A stretch of DNA of 64,000 nucleotides, taken from the NCBI GenBank assembly GCA_010094045.1, contig ML986674.1:120353-184352 (forward strand). The letters are read 5' to 3'. Shown here piece by piece: positions 24,186 through 35,052 of the stretch; positions within the stretch are counted from its first letter, which is position 1, and the number at the start of each line of letters is the position of its first letter. The notes beneath the pieces were generated by a model, which was given only the letters and a program-made list of their open reading frames with translations, searched no databases and was not told the DNA's origin. The position numbers and the translations under genes are program-made. The DNA comes from Lojkania enalia (Eukaryota > Ascomycota > Dothideomycetes > Pleosporales).

Positions 24186-26930
24186 GGCGAAGCGGTGTAG
24201 GATAAAGAAATAGCCGAAGAAACGGTACAGTGGACGAGGAAAGGCGCCGGCAGCACAGACGATGCTTCCGGACGTCTCCAGCAATCCACAAGACTCCAGT
24301 AGCGAGGGGGAGCTGCACCACACTCGGATCCACGAGACTGAGGAGACTGAGGGTAGAGTTTGGAGGGTGAGACGAGGAGAGAGGTGGGGGAGAAATGTAG
24401 CAGTAACGAAGGCGAGTTTTAAACAGGCGAGCTGGCGGTGGAATGGGACTAGGCTCGAACAGGGGCTAGTGCGGAAAGGGGATCCGTTGGATTCAACAAC
24501 GCAAAGAATCGGGACCTTGCAGTAACTTTTGGTCCGGGAACGGCTTAGCCTCACTAGTATTCGCTGTAACGGCTCCTTACTTGGGTTATGGCGCGTCGCT
24601 GATGCTGTAACTTTCGAGCACGGCCCGGGGTGCACCCAGCGGACCACTTTGTCGAGACCTTTGAGAACCGGTGGCGGTGCTGGTGGAGATACATCATTCT
24701 GCAATCCATTATTCACTGGAGGCACTCAAACAGGCAGTGATAGCTGCCCCAGACGTTGCTCTACACAAACGTACCCGCACACGGCCGGGCACATTCACCC
24801 ACTAGGAAACCTCAACCCCCCGAGAGGCCGGTGGTCCTATACGAACGTCTAGCCGTCTGGATCAGCCCTATGTATGAAACGGCATGGCAAAAGGCGGTCT
24901 GTTCCGAGATTCGGCGCAAAGAACAACAGCCCTCACGCTATCATCACCTTTGCACCGCTCCCAACCATGGAATATGCAGTTCGCAATTCGATACCAACAT
25001 TTGCCAACATATAGTACCACCATTCATACAGCCTGGAATTGGTGTGAGCTATGTGTGCTTCATGCATCTACCGAGGCATCATGTCCCAACAAATGCCCAT
25101 CACTACTTAGCTTGCGGAGCTTGCGTAGGTTGCCCTACTGAAACGGATCCCACGCCTTTGAATCGTGCCGTCAGCCTAGAAAGGAAGACTTCGCGGAGCT
25201 TGAAGGACGCTTCGGTGAAATATTCCGGTAGAGCACATTGCCTGTCTTCGTGTGCCTTCTCGTAGACATGTGGTGTTTGGTGGAAGTGGCGGTTGTATCT
25301 TACCGTTTTGCGTCACAGCTCATGGGTCTCGGTCGCAAGCTCTCCTCTTTTAGGGACAGCCTAGAGTCGACACAAGCGCCACGCATATGTATTCGATTAA
25401 CGTTGCGAGGTCCACCATTACCATAGGATCCTTTTAACCACCGCCAATTGTTGCAAATGGTCAGCGGTGGCGGGATTGAATTGGCCCTCACATCGGATCG
25501 ACACGCCGCGTTCCATGCTACTCCCCAGAACTCGCAGTGCGATAGTGGAGCCCGAGATGCCACTCGCTTTTAGTCGCCTCGCACGTCTAACCCTTCCATT
25601 GTTGTATAAGGCGCAAATATCTGAGGCACCTCCAGTCTTTTCCATTAGGTCATCGCTTCCATAGCTTGGACACGCAACGTCTGACTGTCGTAGCGCGAGT
25701 GCCATGTCCCGCATTCATTAATTAAAGCAGTTTCTTTCCGACCTACTTCACCTACATCACTCTCCAGACTCCTTCATGGCCCTTCATCTCAGGCTCGTCA
25801 ATTTAAGAGACACACAGCGAATACCATAAAGGAAGTGACTAGCGAGATTACGCTACAGCATGCCTCAATGTTTCCACACCAAGGGCGTCCTAGTAGTCGT
25901 GACATCGACAACAGATAATCGAATCGCGGGTGAACGAACGTCAGTAACAACATCCGGAAAGAAGCCTTGCGGTGCAGGAACCAAAGGCTTGGACATTATG
26001 TCTTCCGGAGACTGGACCGCAACGGATTACAACCCAATTCAAGGCTCTTAAGCCCGCAGAATTCTTCTGGTGTCAGTTGCATCCTCGAAGACTGTCGGCA
26101 TCCGGCGATGCTGCGCATCTGAAGACTCAGCAATAGTCCGGAAGTCCCTCGCTTGTAGCGCAAGTGCGGGATGGCCCAAGGCTTCGCATCGGAGGGCTCC
26201 GATGCTGGTGCTCCTCACGTGCGGTTCGCTTACTATTAGCCAATGGCAGGGGGAGCTGCCACCTTATCAGCAGCTCTCATGTTAAGCTTTTAGCAAAAGC
26301 CCACTCACAAGGTCCAGAATTTCCCACACCTTTCCCGTACCAGCCACCCAGCGGCGTGGAGCCGTGGTGAGCTCCCGGCGGATAACGACCTCCTCTGCCA
26401 GACTGTCGGCCGCTTCCAGCAGCCTGGCTATCATGGGCCCTCGTCGCCCATCTTAGGACCCGCGACTAGTTCAAGAGAGATGAGAAATTGTGTATCATGG
26501 ACATCGGCAGAGATAATGCATCGTATCTATAAAGTTTCCTTCTGTTCCTCGATCAGACTGTTCCAACCCACGCCCACCATCGTGCTCCCTCCATCTCGCC
26601 TCTGGCTGAATTTGCCTCCCCTTGTCGTCACATCCCCGCAGTTCGAAGCCAAAAGGAACTCTCAGACTAGGGTCTGCTAGCGCACGCGACTAGCAACTTC
26701 CCAGAGACTACATCCTTTGGCGACGATACATCTGCGTATCTTCAACCTATCCTTTCAGCCATCGACTTCATCCTCGCTTCCTTATCGAGATCTAGATCCT
26801 GCACTGATATCGGCGCCCGGCGTTCGCGTTCACGCGCCGTCAGATAAGTCGAGGTGCATGAACCATTGAAATACCCCCGCAGGTTCCACCATACCCTCAA
26901 GTAATCAAGCAAGACATTTCAGGAATCACC
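24186..26930. other. Divergent intergenic region OLE1 / purine permease
   Basis: 2.75 kb between two divergent genes. A 169-codon plus frame at 24756-25265 and several shorter ones show no family resemblance. Lipid-regulated and nitrogen-regulated promoters would be expected here from gene content. GATA motifs near the permease are listed separately. Confidence 0.5.
26781..26848. promoter_or_regulatory. Candidate GATA-factor sites upstream of purine permease
   Basis: CTTATC at 26781-26786 and GATAAG at 26843-26848 lie about 150 and 85 bp upstream of ATG 26931; a further CTTATC is at 26263-26268. HGATAR motifs bind AreA/NIT2-type nitrogen regulators, which are known to control uapA and uapC in Aspergillus. 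The motif is short and occurs by chance, so regulation is inferred from gene identity plus position. Confidence 0.4.
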
Positions 26931-28827
26931 ATGGCCAACTACCCCCCGGATACTATTGGCCCTGATCACTCCCCCAAGCGCAGCTGGGGAGACAAATGTC
27001 GACGCTTTGTAAAGGCCTTTACTACTAAGTAGGACCGCTTGCAACTTTGAAGCTGATTCACGGACTAACCAGCCGTAGGGAGGGTCTTATTGGCTCTTAC
27101 GACTATGCCTTTCTCTTCAAACCCAACCTTCCTTTCTTGAAGAAGGAACGCCGTGCCGCACCATTCTTCGCGCTTAACGACAGCATGCCAGTACTCCTGG
27201 CGTTGCTTCTTGGGTTTCAGCATGCTCTTGCCATGTTGGCTGGTGTCATCACACCTCCACTAATTCTAGCACCGGCTGCCAATCTTACCCCTGATGTAAC
27301 GCGATATTTGGTTTCCACGTCTTTGATTGTCTGTGGCATTCTATCCTCTATTCAGATTACTCGATTCCACATTTGGCGAACACCCTACTACATTGGCACT
27401 GGTCTGATCTCCGTGGTGGGAACTTCTTTTGCTACGATTCCGGTCGCCACTGGTGCCCTCGCGCAAATGTACGAGACTGGTTTTTGCCCGACTGATGCGG
27501 ATGGCAACCAACTCCCTTGCCCTGACGGCTACGGTGCGATTATCGGCACATGCGCAGTTTGCGCCCTTCTCGAAATTGGAATGGCCTTCACATCGCCCCG
27601 GCTCCTGAAGAAGATCTTCCCACCTCTAGTCACTGGCCCTACTGTCATGCTCATCGGCGTCAAACTCATTCAGTCTGGCTTCCAGAACTGGGCTGGTGGT
27701 AGCGGAAGTTGCAAAGACCGCCCGGACTCTGGTATCTATCAGCTGTGCCCAACTATCAACGCCCCGCATCCTCTCCCATGGGGAAGCGCTGAGTTTATCG
27801 GTCTCGGATTCTCCGTCTTTGTTACCATCATCATCTGCGAACGCTTCGGTGCACCAATTATGAAGTCTTGCGCTGTTGTTATTGGTCTTCTTGTTGGGTG
27901 TATCATCGCTGCTGCAACTGGCTACTTCGACCGAAGTGGTATCGACGCCTCGCCCGCTGCTTCTTTTATCTGGGTTCACACCTTCAAACTTAGCGTCTAC
28001 GGTCCCATAGTGTTACCACTACTAGCCGTATACATGGTGCTCGCTATGGAAGCCATAGGTGATATCACAGCCACCTGCGATGTCTCTCGCCTTGAAGTTG
28101 ACGGCCAGATGTACGACTCTCGTATACAGGGAGGTGTCCTTGCGGATGGCCTTAACGGCATTTTTGCTGCTCTTGCCACCATCACTCCCATGAGTACTTT
28201 TGCTCAAAACAACGGCGTTATTGCTCTCACTCGCTGTGCTAATCGAAAGGCTGGCTACGCCTGCTGCTTCTGGCTTATCGTCATGGGTATCTTCGCCAAG
28301 TTTGCTGCTGCTCTCGTTTCCATTCCCAGCGCTGTTCTCGGCGGAATGACGACCTTCCTGTTCTCTGCTGTCGCAGTCTCCGGTATTAGGATTATTTCCA
28401 CTATGCCATTTACTCGTCGCAACAGGTTTATCCTCACTGCTGGGTTTACCCTCGGCTTTGGTGCTACCATGGTTCCTACGTAAGTCTTCATCACCATCTC
28501 CACCTAAACGCTCCCACTAACAAGTACAGCTGGTTCTCCTACGTCTTCACCTACGAGGGTGACAACAGATCCCTCATCGGTTTCTTCAACGCCATCGAGC
28601 TTGTCATGGAGACTGGCTTTGCCGTCGTTGCTCTCGTCACCGTTATTCTTAATCTGATCCTCCCCGAGGAAATTGAGGATGAGGAGACCCCAGAACTTAC
28701 CGCCAATGAAGTCGACGAGACCCATGATAAGGAGGAGTGGAGCAGGATCCAAAAGCAAAAGGGTATCACTGATGAAGAGGCAAGATCTAGCTCAGAGATC
28801 GCGCCCGCGCCTACGAAGGCAGAGTAA
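26931..28827 (+). CDS. uapA: Uric acid-xanthine permease (NAT family)
   Basis: Exons 26931-27028, 27079-28479 and 28530-28827 (introns of 50 nt each) encode 598 residues, against 574 for Aspergillus UapA. It is a plasma-membrane proton symporter for uric acid and xanthine of the NAT/NCS2 family. Visible: the N-terminal block GSYDYAFLFKPNLPF, the QH motif in GFQHALAMLAG (TM1), multiple hydrophobic segments, the functional motif around ACEAIGD-like MALEAIGDITATCDVS (LAMEAIGDITATCDVS), and the NAT signature QNNGVIALTR near residue 408. The acidic hydrophilic C-tail has EEIEDEETPE. Exon 1 encodes the cytoplasmic N-tail. Whether it is UapA-like (urate/xanthine specific) or UapC-like (broader) cannot be told by eye; the symbol marks the subfamily. 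Confidence 0.92.
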
Positions 28828-30034
28828 ACGAGTTAGTTTCTAGACCGATTGGAAAACGGCAGTTTCATCCTATGGCAAGAGCACTTGGTGATGAAGCTTA
28901 TGACAATAATTGTTTGATGTTGTATGAAAATGGTGTAGATAAATAGTACTTAGATCTGCTCCTTGCCTTTTATATACCCTCACTTATGAACAACCATTGT
29001 TGTTACTCTATCCTGGACCTTCAAGTGCTTTAGCAGAATTTCAATCTTGTTCTTTGAAAAGAATATGCGAAGATACATCACTACCCCACTTCACCCGCCC
29101 AAATCATGGGGTCGCAATTTGCTTCTTCTGCTTCAGCTGAACGATAGCTTAAATGCGTCATAGTGTATTTTCTTTTGGGATTAGCAGTTGTAGGTGGCGG
29201 AGAGGGTCTCTCTCAAAGATAGATGCGCTAATCCTCATCGTTGCTTAGTATCGATGTTTACTTGTAACGATGTCGCCCTTCTAAGTCAAGCGGGCTTATC
29301 GAGGACAGCATATATAACAGAAAAGAAAAATCAACACTGCGCAACTGAAGTAGAACTACAATCTAATCAATCACTATAACAGCACCTGTCTCGCATCTTG
29401 GTAGTATTTCTCTAGCACTCGACTCTGAACCTTCCTTTTATGTAATTTTCGAGAAACCCAGATTTCACATTATCCGTAAAAGCAGCTCTCTTCCCGAAGC
29501 GGAGTATACGATTCTAGCGCGGAGCGATTCAGCTTCTAGGCCGGGCTACTACAATATTAATCAATCCAATTAATACTCCTCTCTCTATTTCGACGAAACT
29601 CCAAGGCTGAGCAAGCTCTCTCTACAATCCTAAGTGCCATCTCATTATTTTTCAACTTCGACAACCTCCATGCCCACGCGCACACTACCAACATCCAGCA
29701 TCTCCAAATCTCTTCCTCATCAACACCCCTCCCACCACTCCTCTTCCTTCACTAACCCGCCCTTCCTCCCTTCCACCCTCCCACTCCCATACTCACACAC
29801 CCCTTTCACCCTCCTAACCTTTCCCACAACTCTTTTGCATGCTTGTTGCACAGCACACCGCCGCGGTCCTGGCGCTGGGAGAAGCTGACAAGCCGATAGC
29901 AGGATGCGTGGGCGCAGATGCTGAGGCAGAGGCTGGAGGTGAGGTTCTGTGGTGCGGTGTGATGCACGTCTCTCAATGTCTAGCTCCGTGGCCGGAATTT
30001 TAGAGAGGGGGAGGAAAGAGGACGGAGAGAGGTT

Positions 30035-30093
<59 letters not shown>

Positions 30094-30824
30094 GGTAGTG
30101 ATGGTAGAAAGACGCACGCCATGACGTAGTGGCATGTGTGTTTTACGTGAAAGGAGAGATGCTGGCTTCCATTCCGCTTCGCTACATTGTAGTAAGGTGG
30201 GTTAGGGATGTGAGGGGGGTGCTTTGCTGTATTTTTAGCGGTTTAGAGCAATTGTTGATTATCGATTGTTGTGGACAAGGAGCGTGGGTAGCATGGATGG
30301 AGGGGGTCGGCATTACGAGTACTGTGTTGTGACAAGACTATCGCAACGGCGCACTTGATAGAGAGACACTCGGAATGCTATTGGGAGGTATGCAGTGACG
30401 ATTCAGAGCGACAGATACCTAAATATGCCTGGTTAGAACCATGTCGCTGCTTCTAGAAATGTACATTGAGTGACAAGAATTAGATATTATCATCGGCAAT
30501 ATACTCTCATAGGCGAATATGAAATGAAGAGCCTCAAACCTAGAAAGTATAATATTAGTGTCACTTGCAATAATCACACCAGTAAAATTGTACCTGGACC
30601 TAAAGAAGAAAAAGCAGATATATCATGGCCATTACATATACTATCACAAGAGAGCCTGAGCGTTGTCATAAAGTACACATGCGACTACCCTCCCATGCCC
30701 AATTTGAAGATCAAAAGGAACACCTAAAACTTAGATGCTCACCAAGAAACGCCAACATCACCGTCAGTTACTATTTTTGGCTACGGGTATTTGATAGCTG
30801 GGTGTAAGAACCGAGCGGCGCTAC
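28828..30824. other. Intergenic, 3' flanks of permease and acyl-CoA synthetase
   Basis: 2 kb between convergent genes. It holds a C/T-rich stretch at about 29640-29850 and the TTG/TGG microsatellite listed separately. From 30400 to 30800 it is A+T-richer with short frames only. No gene is supported. Confidence 0.5.
30035..30096. repeat. Compound trinucleotide microsatellite (TTG)n(TGG)n
   Basis: About 15 units of TTG pass directly into about 6 units of TGG, in intergenic sequence. Probably length-variable between strains; no coding frame around it is credible. Confidence 0.9.
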
Positions 30825-33085
30825 CTACGACTTTCCGTATGCGTGGTCAACCCCTTTCTGGTACTTCTCCAATATGCCTTTGCGGTTAATCTTTTGAGCA
30901 GCAGTTGTAAGACCCTAGTACAGTTAATAACTTCACGAGCGCATATGTCGGGTTGTCGAAAGCTTACGTTTTGAGGAGTCCATTCCTCATCAGCTAACAC
31001 AACACCCTGAACAATCTCGAAAGGTGCTAGACCAGCCTTTTGTCCAGCGGTTTGGAGCTGTTTCGAAACGGCCTGGTTCAACTTTTCACTGTGGCAAAGC
31101 TCTTCTAGGTGATCCCCCTGAACGCCGCGTTCCGTAGCAAGCTTCTTTAGAGCAGGCTCCGCAGGGACAATGATAGCAATGGGCTTTAACTGATCTTCAG
31201 CAGCATAAACGCAGATGTTGGCGACGACAGGGACCGAACGGTAGACCGACTCGAGCTTCTCAAGCGCAATATACTCGCCAGTAAGCGTCTTTACCAGGTT
31301 CTTCTTTCGGTCGATGATCTTGAGCTGGCCCTTCGCGTCAAACTCGCCAATGTCACCGGTCTTGAACCAGCCATCTTCAGTGAAAGATTCCTTAGTCTCC
31401 TTCTCAAGCTCAAGGTAACCCTGGCTGACGCCTCCTCCCCGGATCCAGATCTCACCCTGAGGAGGCTTGTTGGTAGAATAATAACCCGCATCAGCGAAGT
31501 CGACCAGCTTGATTTCAATCGAGGCGGGCATTTCGCCTAAAGCAGTATCAGTCCAAGCCAATGGATCCATCAGAGCGCCCATTGCAGTAGTCTCAGTAAG
31601 ACCATACCCGCTGATCATAGGTGTAATTGCCAGAGACAGGAATCGTTGCGTCTCCTTCGCAACGGGTCCACCACCATTCATGCAAATTCGTAGCCTGCCT
31701 CCAGTGGCGTCCTTCACTTTGTTGAAAACGACAGCGTCAAGAATACCGCTGCCCGGAAGTCCAGAACCCAACAGAAAGCTCTTGGCAGACATAGCAGCCC
31801 AGAAGAGGTTCTTTGTGAGGGCACCACCGGCCTCGACTTTCCCAACAATACCCTTCTTTACTGTCTCCCATACCTGTGGCACTCCTACAAGGACCGTAGG
31901 TTTCAGCTCACGGATGTCTCCCTTGCAATTGCGGACTGAAGTGTCGGAGAGTGTTCGAATTGTGCCGTAGCCCATGGTGCCACCCCAGTAAAGAACAGCA
32001 TTTTCAAAAACGAACTCGAGGATATGTGCGAGGGGAAGGTAAGTCAGAAGCGAGTCTCCTGGTCCTAAATATTGACCAACAATGACGTCCACACCGGCAA
32101 CTAGAGGCGTGTTAGCGAAACGGACTCGAGGATGAACGAAGCTGCGAGTTAACTCACTAGCAGCAACAACGTTGCTGTGGTTCAGAAGGACGCCCTTGGG
32201 CGTTCCCGTGGAGCCAGAAGTGTACATGATGCAAGCCAAATCGTCCGCCTTGGGAGGAACGGTCTCTGCTGGGTTCTCATTGCCAAGCTTTACTAGCTCG
32301 TCAAAGCTCATGACCTTCAAGTGCGGGTGTGCGCTTGTGAGCTGGTCGATGTCTTTTCGTTGCGGATCGTCCTTAGTACTGTATACGACGACCTGCACAT
32401 CCTTGGCTTCCTTGAACGGATTAACCAATTTCGGTAGAAGATGAGGGTCGGTGAACATGACCTTGGCATGAGTCTGAAGCATAGAGTGCTTGAGACCCTC
32501 TTCGCCTAGCGTGTCGTATGCAGTCACGATGGCGAGTGACTGTGAGATGGCGCCTGCAAGCATACGTCAGCTATTCCGCCGTGTCCGACGTGTGTGGAAC
32601 TGGAGCTTCTTACCGTGGGCCATGGCAAGCCATTGCGAGCTGGTCGCGGCAAAGTTGTGCAGTCTGTCTTGGGGAGCAAGCCCCAGCTTCTTCAGCGCAA
32701 AGCCTATTGCGAGCGCCTGCTTCTCAAACTCGACGAAGCTCTGGTACTTGTACGGGCTGAGCTCAAAGTACGTCCACTTCTTGTCGACTTCCTGCTCCTT
32801 CCCGTCAACCATCTTCTTGATCTTCTTCGTCTCCTCGTGGGTGTTGAGCACCCTGCGCATGCCTACGGCCTTCGCATTGCCAAACTTGGCCGACGAGAAG
32901 CGCAGGATGTCGTGCAGCGTGTTGATGTCGTCCTGGGGCTTCAGTTTGAGGGCGTCCTTGGCTTTGGCATTCCGGCGCGGAATAGTCTCGCCGTCGACCT
33001 TCTCTGCGCCGGGCACCTCGACTGTGAAGGGGCCATGCTTGGTCGACCTTGCCTGAGGATACAGCTTCTTGAGGTCCTGTGGCAT
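30825..33085 (-). CDS. Long-chain-fatty-acid-CoA ligase
   Basis: Four exons (33085-32614, 32553-32158, 32100-30968, 30914-30825) encode 696 residues from the first available ATG. The enzyme activates fatty acids to acyl-CoA with ATP. Motifs: AMP-binding YTSGSTGTPKGV, GYGLTETTAMG, and the FACS signature DGWFKTGDIGEFDAKG followed by IIDRKKNLVK. Two introns (57 and 53 nt) are spliced out to restore HSNVVAAIAGVDVIVG and the C-terminus KINRKGILEKY; unspliced, the first of these (57 nt) stays in frame. Odd: the same frame stays open 46 codons upstream of ATG 33085 and encodes a membrane-like segment (LLFATILLIPLSIYL), but has no ATG, only TTG at 33223. Some fungal relatives have such an anchor, so an upstream exon or non-AUG start is possible. 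Confidence 0.88.
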
Positions 33086-33680
33086 TGTGTTAGGTATCTG
33101 GAAGCGTGGGACGGACTGCAGGTAGATGGAAAGGGGGATGAGGAGGATAGTAGCAAAGAGGAGGGGGGCGTAAAGAGTGGCCGCCAGTGTAGTCGGATGC
33201 GTTGTGGGTGAGCAAGAAGGCAATAACGTTGAGAGGCCCTTGCTGGAGTGCAGTATGGCATGAGAGCTTGGGCCCAGCTTGGCGGCGATTCATTTCGTCA
33301 TGCCGCCCCCCAGATCGCTCGCTGCGACGGATTCGCTGTGGCCCACCAAAAGCCGGGGTAGGCCAGTCAAATCACAACACATCGCCAGGCCATTGCCTCC
33401 GCATCCCCGACGGCCGGTCCCCTTGTACTCTTCTCTGTTATTCAAGTCTTCCATCCCCTCTCTACCGCCCCGTGCCTCACATGGCGTCGCGTACGCAGAT
33501 AGGCAGCTGAGAGAGGCGCCAGCCAGCAGCTTTCATCTCTCCCGGGCCAAGGCGGCCAGACGAAACCCCAAGGTCTTGACCCTTCCCCCACGGCTCTGCC
33601 ATATCTCGTTTCTTTGACCCGTCCCAAGTGGGCTGAGTGCTTTTGGCCAAATACGACGGGACCCGAGCTCGCTTGCCCTC
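33086..33680. promoter_or_regulatory. Divergent promoter acyl-CoA synthetase / RKM5
   Basis: 595 bp between divergent start codons. The part next to 33085 (to 33223) may encode an N-terminal extension of the synthetase. No named site was identified. Confidence 0.4.
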
Positions 33681-34733
33681 ATGTACGAACGCCTCATGAG
33701 CATTCTGGGGGAGCCCGTGACCTACCCCACCGAAGAAGGTACAAGCTTTTTTTTGGTCACTTAGGCAGCAGGGCGCGCTTGGCCTCACGCGCGCTCCGAC
33801 TAACATGTTCCGCCGTATTAACATACCACGCTAGTATTCGTCGTGTTCTCGCAAGCAATCCCGTCTCAATCTTTAGGCTTTGTCGATGCTAGGGCATCGA
33901 CCATTGAAATCACTGTCGCGGGCCGCGATCTCACCATATACCAGTCACCAGGGCTGCTGACCTCAGACAGGAAAGAGGGCACAACCGGTGCAGGTGTGCA
34001 CTGCCCCAGCCTCCTGCTTGGCCATCTCTTGGGCTCGCTAATATGGATTGCAGTCGTCTGGAAAGTTTCTCCTTTGTTCGCCGAGTGGATAGCAACGCCG
34101 ACAAACTTTCTCTTTCAAGGCCGCTATTTATCCTCTGACACTATTGCTCTTGAGCTTGGTGCAGGCGTTTCCGGTATCGTGGCCCTGACCTTAGGCCACA
34201 GAATCAAGAAGTACATCGCTACTGATCAGGACTACGTTACCCGATTATTAAACCAGAATATTTCCGAGAATTCGACTACAATTCCCACTAACAAACCCAG
34301 CAAAAAGCCTACTTCCAGGAAAAAGAGGGTGCTGCTTTCGAACAAACAACCAGCTGCGGACATCCAGACCCTCGTCCTAGATTGGGAGCTAGATTCTGTT
34401 ACTGCCTTACCATTGCTCTTAGATCAAGGACATATCGACTCCGATACAAATACTAAAGGGGTCGACTTGGTTATTGCTTGTGACTGCATCTACAACGACT
34501 CCTTGATTGAGCCGTTGAACAATACCTGCGCCCAAATATGTCAACTACGCTCTAGCTCTGAGAATCCTACGATATGTCTGATAGCTCAACAACTGAGGTC
34601 ACCGGAGATTTTCGAGGCTTGGCTGGCGAGCTTTCATCGATTATTTCACGTCTTTCGCGTCCCAGACGGATTACTTACGGAGCCTCTGAGGAAGGACACT
34701 GGTTTCATCGTTCACGTCGGGATTGTACGTTGA
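33681..34733 (+). CDS. RKM5: Ribosomal lysine N-methyltransferase 5
   Basis: Three exons (33681-33738, 33835-33993, 34054-34733) encode 298 residues. RKM5 is a class I SAM-dependent lysine methyltransferase (METTL21-like family) that modifies ribosomal protein L1 in yeast. Visible: QSLGFVDARASTIEITVAG, the conserved QSPGLLTSDR, GTTGAVVWKVSPLFAEWI across the second splice, SAM motif I ALELGAGVSGI, and VIACDCIYNDSLIEP (post-motif region). The second intron is 60 nt and in frame; removing it restores GTTGAVVWK, which is why it was placed there. Exon 1 supplies the ATG, since the main frame has none. No signal or membrane segment remains once the intron is removed, as expected for a cytosolic enzyme. 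Confidence 0.9.
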
Positions 34734-35052
34734 GCGTCATGACGGTCGATGCTTGAGCCAAGAACCTATCATACTTGATAAACATCGGGTGAACCTGTGT
34801 CGACTTGAACTTTTCGAGTAAAAGAACATCTACGAACGCAAGGACTGTCCCAAAAAAATTTTTTTAATAATAAACAAATTTCAGTCCCATAAAGCAGGCA
34901 AAAACAATGGTACCATTTCCAATCCTATGTTGGGATAATTTCGCATAGGGACTATCGAGTCGCGATTTGTCTATGGACAGCATCCGACTCTACAATGGCA
35001 AAAGTAATTCTAAGTGTAAGCTCTTCGGACGCCGCTACTCTACTGCAACCCC
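34734..35052. other. Convergent 3' intergenic region
   Basis: 319 bp between RKM5 and the carboxylesterase stop codons, containing an A/T-run near 34850-34875. Nothing else was seen. Confidence 0.5.

Noticed and set aside
24756..25265. 169-codon plus frame between OLE1 and the permease
   Set aside because: No family resemblance, uneven composition, and no plausible splice partner.
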